Assembly (NCBI RefSeq): GCF_902859595.1
Contig: NZ_CADIJQ010000016.1
Location: 19,508-83,507, forward strand
Direction: 5' to 3'
DNA length: 64,000 nucleotides
Origin: Achromobacter kerstersii
GTDB taxonomy: Bacteria > Pseudomonadota > Gammaproteobacteria > Burkholderiales > Burkholderiaceae_B
Made by a program: the position numbers and the translations under genes. Positions 31,628 to 40,147 of this stretch are shown piece after piece (within the stretch, counting starts at the first letter, position 1; the number at the start of each line of letters is the position of its first letter). A model generated the notes under the pieces. It searched no databases, was not told where the DNA came from, and saw only the letters and a list, made by a program, of their open reading frames with translations.

Positions 31628-33766
31628 ATGGCGGCTCTGGCACAAGCACTTCCCGCCGGCGCGGGGCTGTCGCCGTTTTTCAAGGCGGCGAGCATCGCCA
31701 TCGTGGGCGCTTCGGATGACATCACCAAGATCGGCGGCCGGCCGGTGCATATGCTGATCAAGCACGGCTATGCCGGCGCGGTCTATCCCATCAACCCCAA
31801 GGGCGGCGTCATCCAAGGGCTGCCTGCCTACGCTTCCGTGCGCGACACACCCGCCGCGCCCGAGCTCGCAATTCTGGCTGTGCCCGCCAGCGCGACGCCC
31901 GCCGCATTGCGCGACTGCGCGGCACGCGGCACCAAAGCGGCCATTGTGCTGTCGGCAGGCTTCACGGAAGCGGGCCCAGCGGGCGCAGCGCTGCAAGCCG
32001 ACCTGGTGACTATCGCGCGCGAACACGGCATGCGCGTGCTGGGGCCGAACTGCCTGGGCGCGGTCAATGTGGCCGACCGCTTGATTGGCTCGTTTTCCAT
32101 CGCGCTGGAAGAACACATGCCGCCCGCCGGCCATGCGGGCATCGTGTCTCAGTCGGGCAATGTGGGCAGCCACACCATGCAAAGCGTGGCGCGGCGCGGC
32201 ATGGGCGTCAGCCGTTTCATTGCCACCGGCAACGAGGCCGACGTCGACGTGGCCGACGGCATCGCCGCGCTGGCCGAAGACCCGGACACGCGCATCATCT
32301 TGTGCTGCATGGAAACCTGCCGCGACGCCGCCAAGCTGATCAGCGCCCTGCAACGGGCGCGCGAACTCGGCAAGCCGGTCATCGTGTTGAAAATAGGCTC
32401 CACCGAAAAAGGCCAGCAGGCGGCCGCCTCCCACACCGGTGCGCTGACGGGTTCGGATGCCGTGATCGACGCCGTCTTCCGCCGCCACGGCGTGTTGCGC
32501 GTGCGCTCGGTGGAAGCGCTGATCGACATCGGCCACGCCGCGTCCTTGCTCATGCCGACCCGCCTGCCGCACAACGATGCCGTGACGCTGGTCGCAGCGT
32601 CTGGCGGCTTCGGCATCATGATGGCCGACGCCATGAGCGAAGCCGGCCTGGCCCTGCCCGCTTTGGCGCCGCTGACGCAACAACGCATCCTGGATGCCGT
32701 GCCCACCGCCAGCACCGGCAACCCGGTCGATGCGTCGGCGCAAATGTCGAGCCGGCCAGACATTTTGCTGAAGATGCTGACCGCCTTGCTGGACGACCCG
32801 TCCGACAGCGCGCTGGTGCTGTTCATGTCGCTGTCGCTGTACAACACGCGCTTGCGCGGCATCTATCTGGAAGCGCTGGCGCAGGTTCGCGCGAGCCATC
32901 CCGGCCGCCTGCTGATGATCATCAGCCAGGGGCCGGCCGACGCCATCGAGCAGATCAACGCGCTGGGTATTCCGGTGTTCTCCAGCATCGACGCCGCGGC
33001 GACGGGCCTGGCGGGCCTGGCACGGCTTGGGCAATTGCGTGCGGCCAACGCGCCCCAACGCGCACTGCCCGCCGCCGAACCCGTCGACCCCATCGTCTTC
33101 CAGAACGAATTCCACGCCAAGCAGGCGCTGGGCAAGGTGGGCATTGATGTGCCGCACGAGATGATCGCGGGCGACGCCGACGCCGCCGTGCGCGCCGCCG
33201 ACGCCATCGGCTACCCCGTTGTGTTGAAGATTGCGTCGGAAGATGTGGCGCACAAGACCGAGGCCGGCGGCGTGATGCTGAACGTGGCCAACGCCCAAGC
33301 CGTGCGCGACGCGCATGCACGCATCCTGGCCAACGTGGCGCGGCATGCCCCCACCGCCCGCATCGATGGCGTGCTGGTGGCGCCGATGCTGCAAGGCGGC
33401 ACGGAGATGATCGCGGGCGTGTCGCAAGACCCGGTCTTTGGGCCGATCGTCATGGTGGGCATGGGCGGCATCTATGCCGAAGTGCTGAACGACGTGGCGG
33501 TGCAAGCCGCCCCCGTCACCGAAGACGAGGCGCTGGCGATGATCCGGTCGCTGAAGATGTTCCCGATTCTGGACGGCGCACGCGGACAGGCCAAGGCCGA
33601 TATCGCGGCGGCGGCGCGCAGCGTGGCGCGCTTGTCGGAGTTTGCGTTTCGGCATCGCGACGACGTATCCGACATCGACATGAATCCCATTCTGGTGCGG
33701 CCGCAAGGCCAAGGCGTGGTCGTGCTCGACGCGCTGATGATCCCGCGCGCCGCGCCCGCTCTGTAA
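31628..33766 (+). CDS. ADP-forming acyl-CoA synthetase (acetate-CoA ligase family, fused subunits)
   Basis: 712 residues from ATG 31628; an upstream in-frame start within the hydratase gene is rejected. Domain order: CoA-binding Rossmann domain (about 15-145), succinyl-CoA-ligase-like domains with the phospho-histidine region S-H-T-G-A-L-T-G near residue 272, and a C-terminal ATP-grasp domain (about 490-705) with Y-P-V-V-L-K-I-A-S-E and D-I-D-M-N-P-I-L-V. It would activate a carboxylic acid to its CoA ester at the expense of ATP->ADP and is the probable entry step of the operon. Its acid substrate is unknown. Confidence 0.9.
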   Translation: MAALAQALPAGAGLSPFFKAASIAIVGASDDITKIGGRPVHMLIKHGYAGAVYPINPKGGVIQGLPAYASVRDTPAAPELAILAVPASATPAALRDCAARGTKAAIVLSAGFTEAGPAGAALQADLVTIAREHGMRVLGPNCLGAVNVADRLIGSFSIALEEHMPPAGHAGIVSQSGNVGSHTMQSVARRGMGVSRFIATGNEADVDVADGIAALAEDPDTRIILCCMETCRDAAKLISALQRARELGKPVIVLKIGSTEKGQQAAASHTGALTGSDAVIDAVFRRHGVLRVRSVEALIDIGHAASLLMPTRLPHNDAVTLVAASGGFGIMMADAMSEAGLALPALAPLTQQRILDAVPTASTGNPVDASAQMSSRPDILLKMLTALLDDPSDSALVLFMSLSLYNTRLRGIYLEALAQVRASHPGRLLMIISQGPADAIEQINALGIPVFSSIDAAATGLAGLARLGQLRAANAPQRALPAAEPVDPIVFQNEFHAKQALGKVGIDVPHEMIAGDADAAVRAADAIGYPVVLKIASEDVAHKTEAGGVMLNVANAQAVRDAHARILANVARHAPTARIDGVLVAPMLQGGTEMIAGVSQDPVFGPIVMVGMGGIYAEVLNDVAVQAAPVTEDEALAMIRSLKMFPILDGARGQAKADIAAAARSVARLSEFAFRHRDDVSDIDMNPILVRPQGQGVVVLDALMIPRAAPAL

Positions 33767-33775
33767 GGACCAAGC

Positions 33776-34981
33776 ATGCAATTCGAACAACAGGTGGCGG
33801 TCCCAGATCCGTCCGCCGGGCCAGCGGCCTATCGTCAACATGCGCGCACCTGGCTGCGCGCCAATCTGCCCGACTTCATGCGCGCCGACAGCCTGAACTG
33901 GCGCGCCGCCACGCTGGCCGAAAGCAGCACGTGGGAAGCGGCGATGCACCAGGCGGGGTTGGCAGGCATGACCTGGCCCAAGGCCTATGGCGGCCACGGC
34001 CTGACGCTGCGCGAACATCTGGCGGTGAACAAAGAAATCGGCGCACTGCCCATGCCCGAAAGCGTGAGCTCGATCGGCAAAGAACTCGCCGGCCCCATCA
34101 TCATGGCCGTGGGCGACGAGGCGCAGAAGCAAACGTTTCTGCCCGACATCCTGACGATGCGGCAGTACTGGTGCCAGGGTTTTTCGGAACCCGACGCGGG
34201 CTCGGACCTGGCGCGTCTGCGCACCAAGGCCGTGCAGGAAGGCGAACACTGGCGCATCAACGGCCAGAAGATCTGGACCAGCGGCGCGGCCAAGGCGCAC
34301 TACTGCCTGCTGCTGACGCGCACCGGCACCGTTGCCGACAAGCACCGTGGCCTGCTGATGTTTGCCGTGCCCATGGATACGCCGGGCATCCGCGTGGTGC
34401 CAATCAAATCCATCGACGGCAAGGAATCGTTTGCCGAAGTGTTCTTCGACGACGTCGTCGTGCCTGACAGTGCGCGCCTGGGTGCGCCGGACGAAGGCTG
34501 GAACGCCGCCATCCGGGTGCTGTCGATCGAGCGCGCCACCAACCGCATGTACCGCCCGTGGCGCTTCGAATGCGAACTGCGCCAGCTGATCGCGGCGTGC
34601 AAATCCGACTCCCAGCTGGCCCCCTCGCTGGACGACGGCTACGTGCAACGCCGCGTGGGCGATCTGGTGAGCGAGATCGACGGTTTGAAGGGCCTGGTCG
34701 AACTCACGGTGGAACGCATGCTGCGCGGCGAATCACTCGGCGCGCGCGGCTCGCTGACGAAGCTGTATTGGTCGGAATGCCACCAGGCCTTCGCCAGCCT
34801 GGCGCTATCGATGTTGTCGCCCGTGGGCCCGCACTCCAGCCCCTTGGCGCAGCGTGCGCACAAGGCCTTTACCAACGCGTATCTGTTCTCGCGCGCTGAA
34901 ACGATTTACGCCGGCACGACCGAGGTGCAGCTGGACGTGATCGCGCAGCGCGTCATGAATCTTCCCAAGGACCTGACATGA
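33776..34981 (+). CDS. Acyl-CoA dehydrogenase, large subunit-type
   Basis: 401 residues, full ACAD length. The flavin/substrate region W-C-Q-G-F-S-E-P-D-A-G-S-D-L-A and the C-terminal Y-A-G-T-T-E-V-Q-L-D-V-I-A-Q-R are intact; W-P-K-A-Y-G-G-H-G in the N-terminal domain is typical of the FadE-like group used on bulky or cyclic acyl-CoAs. Its last four bases overlap the start of a second, shorter ACAD gene. In steroid-degrading actinobacteria such adjacent pairs form heterotetramers; the same is inferred here. Confidence 0.92.
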   Translation: MQFEQQVAVPDPSAGPAAYRQHARTWLRANLPDFMRADSLNWRAATLAESSTWEAAMHQAGLAGMTWPKAYGGHGLTLREHLAVNKEIGALPMPESVSSIGKELAGPIIMAVGDEAQKQTFLPDILTMRQYWCQGFSEPDAGSDLARLRTKAVQEGEHWRINGQKIWTSGAAKAHYCLLLTRTGTVADKHRGLLMFAVPMDTPGIRVVPIKSIDGKESFAEVFFDDVVVPDSARLGAPDEGWNAAIRVLSIERATNRMYRPWRFECELRQLIAACKSDSQLAPSLDDGYVQRRVGDLVSEIDGLKGLVELTVERMLRGESLGARGSLTKLYWSECHQAFASLALSMLSPVGPHSSPLAQRAHKAFTNAYLFSRAETIYAGTTEVQLDVIAQRVMNLPKDLT

Positions 34982-35922
34982 GTAGCGAAGAACTGCGGCC
35001 GGAAGAATTCGCACAGGCCGCCGACGCGGCCATTACCGATGCGCTATCGCACAACGAGCCGCACGATCAGGCGGCCGTGCTGGCCCAAGCCGGTCTGTGC
35101 GGCGTGATGGCGGATGAGGCCGATGGCGGCCTGGGACTGGACCTGGCCTTTGCCTTGCCCATCGCGCATGCCGCGGGCCGATTGCAATTGCCCTTGCCGT
35201 TGGCCGAACAGATGCTGCTGGCCCGGGCTTTTGCCGGCACGCCGCAAGCCGCGGCATTGGCGGCCGGCGAAAGGCTCGCCGGCATTGCCTGGCAAGGCAC
35301 GCTGCAATCAGGCAGCGTCCGTTTGGACCACGGCCCGGCCGACTGGGTGCTGGTCGCCGATGACCACGGCGCGGCGCTGGTGGACGTGAGCGCGGCAACG
35401 TGCGACGCGCAGGCCGCGCTTGACCCCGACCATCCGCAACGCTGGCTGACGCTGGAAGGCGCGCCGGTGCTGGCCCGGCTGGACGCGGCGGCTTTCGAAG
35501 CGGTTCGGCGGCAGGCGCAGCTGTTGCTGGCCGAGTTCGCTAACGGCGCGGCCGAAGGTGCGCTGCAAATGGCGGCCAGCTATATGGCGACGCGCGTGCA
35601 GTTTGGGCGGCCGCTGTCGGCCAAGCAGGCGGTGCGCCACTTGCTCGCACGCATGCGCTTGCTGCAAGACGTGTCCAGCGCCGCCATCCGCCGCGCCATG
35701 CACGCGGACGAATTCGGGGCGCCACGCGACACCCGCCCCGCGCTGGCGGGCGCTATCGCCCATGCCGCCTTCGTCATCGAGAAGGCCATCCATCTGCACG
35801 GCGGCATGGGCTTCACCTGGGAGCTGCCCTTGCACCCTGCGCTGCGCGCGGTGCGCAAGCTGGATGCGGCGTTCAACGGCTTGTCGCGCCAGACCGGCCG
35901 CGATTTCATTCAATCGGTGTAG
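34978..35922 (+). CDS. Acyl-CoA dehydrogenase, short partner subunit
   Basis: 314 residues, about 70-90 shorter than a standard ACAD; the middle beta domain is abbreviated, with no clear FAD-binding T/S-x-x-D-A-G-S-D equivalent. The C-terminal helical domain is retained: A-A-S-Y-M-A-T-R-V-Q-F-G-R-P-L-S-A-K-Q-A and H-L-H-G-G-M-G-F-T-W-E. The ATGA overlap with the preceding ACAD gene suggests co-translation of two unequal subunits. It is unlikely to bind FAD alone; a complementary active site across the subunit interface is inferred. Confidence 0.87.
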   Translation: MSSEELRPEEFAQAADAAITDALSHNEPHDQAAVLAQAGLCGVMADEADGGLGLDLAFALPIAHAAGRLQLPLPLAEQMLLARAFAGTPQAAALAAGERLAGIAWQGTLQSGSVRLDHGPADWVLVADDHGAALVDVSAATCDAQAALDPDHPQRWLTLEGAPVLARLDAAAFEAVRRQAQLLLAEFANGAAEGALQMAASYMATRVQFGRPLSAKQAVRHLLARMRLLQDVSSAAIRRAMHADEFGAPRDTRPALAGAIAHAAFVIEKAIHLHGGMGFTWELPLHPALRAVRKLDAAFNGLSRQTGRDFIQSV

Positions 35923-35931
35923 GAAGAAACC

Positions 35932-36690
35932 ATGCAACAAGATCTGGCTGGGCGCGTTGCGCTTGTCACGGGCGCCGGGGCCGGCATCGGCCGCGCCACG
36001 GCCCGCGCACTTGCCGCGCGCGGCGCCATCGTCGGCGTGAATGATTTGAAGCAGGAACTGGTGGACGCCACCGTGGCCGACATCACGGCATCGGGCGGCC
36101 AAGCGTTTGCAGTGGTGCAGAACGTGGCGTCGCGTGAAGGCATCGCGCAAGCGGTGCGCCAGGCCGCCGAACACGGCTCGCGCTTTGACATCCTGGTCAA
36201 CAACGCGGCGTGGGTCCGCTACCAAAGCGCGGCCGAGATTCAGGCCGACACCATGGACCGCATGCTGGACATCGGCTTCAAGGCGGTGATCTGGGGCATC
36301 CAGGCCGCCGCCGAAGCGATGGACCCCGAACGTGGCGGCGCCATCGTCAACGTGGCCTCCACCGCCGCGTTGAAATCCGCGCCCAGTTCGATGGTGTATT
36401 CGGGCATCAAGGCGGGCGTGCTGGGCATCACCCGCGCGGCCGCAGCCGAGCTGGGCGGGCGTGGCATCCGCGTGAATGCCGTTTGCCCATCGGCCGTACC
36501 CACGGAAGGCACGCAGCGCAATCGCAACGCCGAGCGCGATGCGCGCCGTATCGCCAGCACGCCGATGGGGCGGCTGGGCACCGTGGAAGACGTGGCCAGT
36601 GGCATCGCTTTCCTGGCCAGCGACGAAGCGCGCTTCATCACTGCGCAGGCGCTGGTGGTGGATGGCGGCATCACGTTCACCACGCTCTGA
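35932..36690 (+). CDS. Short-chain dehydrogenase/reductase
   Basis: 252 residues. T-G-A-G-A-G-I-G near residue 12, N-N-A-A-W in I-L-V-N-N-A-A-W (the usual NNAG is N-N-A-A here), catalytic Ser in V-A-S-T-A-A-L-K-S and Y-S-G-I-K define a classical SDR. The C-terminus L-A-S-D-E-A-R-F-I-T-A-Q-A-L-V-V-D-G-G is standard. It is likely the beta-hydroxyacyl-CoA or alcohol dehydrogenase of the operon. The stop codon overlaps the start of the next SDR (TGATG). Confidence 0.92.
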   Translation: MQQDLAGRVALVTGAGAGIGRATARALAARGAIVGVNDLKQELVDATVADITASGGQAFAVVQNVASREGIAQAVRQAAEHGSRFDILVNNAAWVRYQSAAEIQADTMDRMLDIGFKAVIWGIQAAAEAMDPERGGAIVNVASTAALKSAPSSMVYSGIKAGVLGITRAAAAELGGRGIRVNAVCPSAVPTEGTQRNRNAERDARRIASTPMGRLGTVEDVASGIAFLASDEARFITAQALVVDGGITFTTL

Positions 36691-37874
36691 TGGACACCGT
36701 CCTGTTGACGGGCGCCGCCAGCGGCATCGGCCGCGCCACGGCCTGGCGGCTGGTGCGTGAAGGACGGCGCTGCGTGCTGGTGGATCGCAATGCCGCAGCG
36801 CTTGAAGCGCTGCTGACGGCGCTGCGGTCGGAGGGCGCGGCCGTGGATCATCTTGCCTGCGTGGCGGACTTGACTGATCCTGACCAGATTCACGCGCTGG
36901 CCGATGGCCTGCCCCCGCTTGACGCCATCATCAACAACGCGGGCCTGACGGACGCCAGCAATCTGCCTGCCGTCGCACAAGCCGATGACAACTGGCAGCG
37001 GCTGCTGGACCTGAACCTGCATGCGCCCGCACGGCTGCTGCGCGCCCTGCACGGACGGCTGACGCGGCATGCGCGCATCGTCAATGTGGCCTCCGGCGCG
37101 GGGCTGCGTGCCATTCCCATGCGCGGCGCGTACAGCCCCAGCAAGGCCGGACTGATCGCGCAGACTCAAGCCTTGGCGCGGGCGCACCCGGAACTGCGCG
37201 TCAGCGTGCTGTGTCCGGGATTCGTGCAGACAGAGCTGGTCGACGGATTGATCGCATCCGGCCGCCTGGACCCCGTGCGCGCGGTCGGCAAGATTCCGTT
37301 GGGCCGGTTGGCCGCCCCCGAGGAAATCGCCTGCGCGCTGGCGTTTCTGGCCAGCGACCACGCGGCGCTTGTCTCGGGCGGCCGCTTGTCCGTCGATGGC
37401 GGATCGTCGGTGTTCGGCGGCAGCCAGGCCTATGCCCCCAGCGCCATCGCCCCGGCGTCCTGTGATACGCCGTTGTCGTTGACCGTGCATGGCCACTGGC
37501 CGGTACTACGCAGTACGGAGGTGCGAGACGGCTACCCCGCTGCCATTGACGTCACGGTGCTGAATAGCCCGCCCGGCGCGCGCCTGGCCGCCACATTGGC
37601 CGCCGCCCGCCGCCATGGCTCCGGCGATGCGCCCGGCAGCCTGACGCTGCTCTTGCCGCGCGCCGCCGATACCGATTGGGAACACGCGGGGGACGACGCC
37701 GCCGCACGCATGCTAATCGCCACGCTCGCCTGCGAATGGGGGCCGCGCGCGCGCCGCATCAACGCCGTCGAAGTGGCTTCGGCGGAGCCGAACGCTGCGC
37801 TATCGCCGCTGCTGCGCTTCGTGGCGGGCGCCCAAGCGCAATACCTGACCGGGCAAACGCTATGCACGCGCTAG
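36690..37874 (+). CDS. Two-domain SDR: active SDR fused to a degenerate SDR-like C-terminal half
   Basis: 394 residues from ATG 36690, far longer than a classical SDR (~250); an upstream start in this frame is antisense-like coding and rejected. Residues 1-245 contain T-G-A-A-S-G-I-G, N-N-A-G, Ser in V-A-S-G-A-G-L-R and Y-S-P-S-K, and end V-D-G-G-S-S-V-F-G. Residues ~255-394 look like a second SDR lacking the nucleotide motif and Tyr-Lys pair, but they keep M-L-I-A-T-L-A-C-E-W-G-P-R-A-R-R-I-N and an Y-L-T-G-Q-T-L terminus. The tail may be structural, as in tandem hydroxyacyl-CoA dehydrogenases. Confidence 0.85.
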   Translation: MDTVLLTGAASGIGRATAWRLVREGRRCVLVDRNAAALEALLTALRSEGAAVDHLACVADLTDPDQIHALADGLPPLDAIINNAGLTDASNLPAVAQADDNWQRLLDLNLHAPARLLRALHGRLTRHARIVNVASGAGLRAIPMRGAYSPSKAGLIAQTQALARAHPELRVSVLCPGFVQTELVDGLIASGRLDPVRAVGKIPLGRLAAPEEIACALAFLASDHAALVSGGRLSVDGGSSVFGGSQAYAPSAIAPASCDTPLSLTVHGHWPVLRSTEVRDGYPAAIDVTVLNSPPGARLAATLAAARRHGSGDAPGSLTLLLPRAADTDWEHAGDDAAARMLIATLACEWGPRARRINAVEVASAEPNAALSPLLRFVAGAQAQYLTGQTLCTR

Positions 37875-38614
37875 AGGATCTAGACGCCATCAAATCGCGC
37901 TTCATCGCCGCACGGGGCTATTGGCGGCCGTGGACCGAAGCACTGCTGCACGCCAACCCTGCGTTTCTGTCGCGCTACGCGGACTACGCGGGGTATCCGG
38001 CGCAAACCGGCCCGTTGACTCCCCGCATGGTCGAGCTGGTTTATGTGGCGCTGGACGCCTCGGCCACGCATCTGTACGAGCCCGGTCTGACGACCCATCT
38101 GCGCATGGCGCGCGAGGCCGGCGCCAGCCAAGCCGATGTGTTCGACGTGCTGCATTGCGTGACCGTGCAAGGCCTGAGCGCCGTCCTGCAAGCGGCCGAC
38201 GTGCTGCATGACGCGGCCGCGCCATCGCCTTTGGCTGCGGAAGATCCGCTACACCATCGCATCCACGCGCTATGGCCGGAACAGGCGCCAAGCCTGCTGC
38301 GCCTGGCGGCGCAAGACCCCGGCTATGTTTCGGTGCTGTTGGACTTTGTTGAAGGCGGCGCGCCAGCCGGTGGCTTGACTCCCGCCGAGCGGCTGTTGGT
38401 GCGCATCGCGCTGCACGCCTGCTTCACGCAGGCAGACGGGCAGACGTTGCACACGCTGATCCCGCATGCGCTGGCCCAAGGTGTGGCGCGTGCCGAGATC
38501 CTGCAAGTGATTCAGCTGGGCGCGCATCTGGCGGTGCATGGCGCGTCATTGGGCGCGACGGCTTACGCAAAAATGGCCGGTAGCGTTGCGCCACCGGCGG
38601 GCCGCCCCGCTTGA
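37862..38614 (+). CDS. Carboxymuconolactone decarboxylase (CMD)-family protein, duplicated domain
   Basis: 250 residues from ATG 37862, overlapping the preceding gene by 13 nt. Two CMD-like halves are visible: E-L-V-Y-V-A-L-D-A-S-A-T-H-L-Y-E-P-G-L-T-T-H near residue 60 and E-R-L-L-V-R-I-A-L-H-A-C-F near 180. The redox CxxC of AhpD is absent. It is the last gene of the CoA operon. In other catabolic operons single CMD proteins act as lactone or thioester partners; here the function is unassigned. Confidence 0.83.
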   Translation: MHALEDLDAIKSRFIAARGYWRPWTEALLHANPAFLSRYADYAGYPAQTGPLTPRMVELVYVALDASATHLYEPGLTTHLRMAREAGASQADVFDVLHCVTVQGLSAVLQAADVLHDAAAPSPLAAEDPLHHRIHALWPEQAPSLLRLAAQDPGYVSVLLDFVEGGAPAGGLTPAERLLVRIALHACFTQADGQTLHTLIPHALAQGVARAEILQVIQLGAHLAVHGASLGATAYAKMAGSVAPPAGRPA

Positions 38615-38618
38615 CCCG

Positions 38619-38975
38619 TCAGGCCTGCCCTTCGCGCTTGGCGCGAGCGTGCGGGTCGTTGATTTCGGTTTCCAGTTCGGCGATGAGCCAATCGAACCAC
38701 CCCTTTTCGGTACGGGCGTACACCACGGCGGCCGGCGTCTTGCCATCGCGCCAGCCGGCCTGATGCGTATCCATCCACGACGCCAGGCTCTTGTGCGGGG
38801 CAAGCAAGCCCGACAACCACGTCCACAGATACTCCGGCACATTGCGCCGAAAACCCTTTGCGCTGGCGTAGAGCGTGGGCTCCAGCGGCAGGCTGCCCGA
38901 GCGGGCCAGCTTCGTCTGCACCCGGCGCAGCGTTTCAGCCGCGGCCTGCAATTGTTCGGTGCTGAGCTTTTTCAC
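38619..38975 (-). CDS. conserved-looking hypothetical protein
   Basis: 118 residues from GTG 38975, chosen because AGGAG lies eight bases upstream; an upstream in-frame ATG at 39050 adds 25 unsupported residues. The sequence is charged, with W-T-W-L-S-G-L-L-A-P-H and the segment A-S-W-M-D-T-H-Q-A-G-W-R-D-G-K-T-P near the middle, and has no signal peptide. No family was recognised. It is monocistronic and converges with the CMD gene, 4 bases away. Confidence 0.7.
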   Translation of the reverse strand: MKKLSTEQLQAAAETLRRVQTKLARSGSLPLEPTLYASAKGFRRNVPEYLWTWLSGLLAPHKSLASWMDTHQAGWRDGKTPAAVVYARTEKGWFDWLIAELETEINDPHARAKREGQA

Positions 38976-39110
38976 GTGAGGACTCCTGGATTGGGGTTGC
39001 CGGATTATCGCCGGAGGAAGCCGGCCTTTCAAAGCGCCGCGTTCAGCCATGTCAGCCGCTTCGGCCGTTCAGCCATTCCGCCATGCAGCGGCTTCGGCCT
39101 TTCAGTCGCT

Positions 39111-40016
39111 TCAGCGTTTGGCCCGAGGCGGCGTCAGCGCCATCAAGGCCGTTGCCGCAAAGCGCGCCCCCGGTTCCAGCACCTGCATCCCCGTGCGAGT
39201 CTCACCCGCCGCCGCCAAATTGAACGCGTCCGCCACGTTGGTGACCGGCTCCACGCACAGAAAATCTGACCCCGGCGCCGTATAAATGACGACGTGCGCA
39301 AACGCCGGGTCCGCGTGCAGCGCCAGCTCGTGGCCGTCGGCCCAAGAGAGCGTGGCGCGCCCTTCCCATTGCGACAGATAGGTATCGCAGCCTTCGGCTG
39401 ACCGGCGCACTTCACGCACATGCTTGACCTTGCTGCCCGTGGGCAACCCGTTCGCGTCCGCCGGCCACAGACGGCGCGCATTCAGCGCCACGCGCTCGGC
39501 GGTGAAGTACGGATGAATGCCCAGCCCGCAAGGCATGGGTGAATCGCCCTGGTTGATCAGGCTGAGCGACAGGCTCAAGCCGCGCGCATCCAACCGATAG
39601 CGCTGCACGCACTCAAACGGCCAGGGCCAGCCCAACACGCCCGCCGGCTGGCTCAGCACCAGGTCTACACTGTCCGCCGTGTGATTGCGCACCTGCCAGG
39701 GCTGAAACAGCCCCGAGCCATGAATGGCCTGCGGCCGGCCCGGCACGGACTGAAGCTCATGGCGCGCGCCATTGAACGTGAACACGCCGTCGCGAATCCG
39801 GTTGGAATACGGCGCCAGCGGGTAAGACCCCGCGCGCGGCCACTTGCCGGCCGGCCACTCCGTGGCGGTCAACGGCACAATCCAATCATGCGACCCCGTC
39901 GACAATCGGGTCAGCCGCCCCCCGCCCCCCGGCGCAAATTCCGCCTGGTGCGCCCCGCTGGCAATGGTTAAGCGCTCGACCGCATTCACGGGGTCGGCGA
40001 AAGGAAATTCCGGCAT
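39111..40016 (-). CDS. Aldose 1-epimerase-family protein
   Basis: 301 residues from ATG 40016 with GGGAG upstream; a 46-residue upstream extension is rejected. The YihR/mutarotase beta-sandwich landmarks are seen: Y-P-L-A-P-Y-S-N-R-I-R-D-G near residue 65 with the R that binds sugar, G-L-G-I-H-P-Y-F near 170 supplying a catalytic His, and C-V-E-P-V-T-N-V-A-D-A-F with the catalytic Glu near the C-terminus. It interconverts sugar anomers in the cytoplasm. A transporter or sugar-kinase gene is not adjacent. Confidence 0.9.
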   Translation of the reverse strand: MPEFPFADPVNAVERLTIASGAHQAEFAPGGGGRLTRLSTGSHDWIVPLTATEWPAGKWPRAGSYPLAPYSNRIRDGVFTFNGARHELQSVPGRPQAIHGSGLFQPWQVRNHTADSVDLVLSQPAGVLGWPWPFECVQRYRLDARGLSLSLSLINQGDSPMPCGLGIHPYFTAERVALNARRLWPADANGLPTGSKVKHVREVRRSAEGCDTYLSQWEGRATLSWADGHELALHADPAFAHVVIYTAPGSDFLCVEPVTNVADAFNLAAAGETRTGMQVLEPGARFAATALMALTPPRAKR

Positions 40017-40147
40017 CTGCTGCTCCCGCGGCCAACACGGGGCCGCGTCGTGCGATTGTGCCGGTAAAGTAAAGCCCTTGCATAATTTGACCCACGCTTT
40101 CCCCCGTCCGTTGCCCCCCGTCCGTTGCCCCCTATACCCGCCCGCGC

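Noticed and set aside
30565..31761. ~400-codon N-terminal extension of the SMP-30 protein
   Set aside because: The added part is antisense to the enoyl-CoA hydratase gene; a good ribosome site and the conserved start are at 30564.
31613..34648. Open reading frame of ~1000 codons on the minus strand
   Set aside because: Antisense shadow of the acyl-CoA ligase and dehydrogenase genes; composition is His/Arg/Gln-rich and no motif is recognisable.
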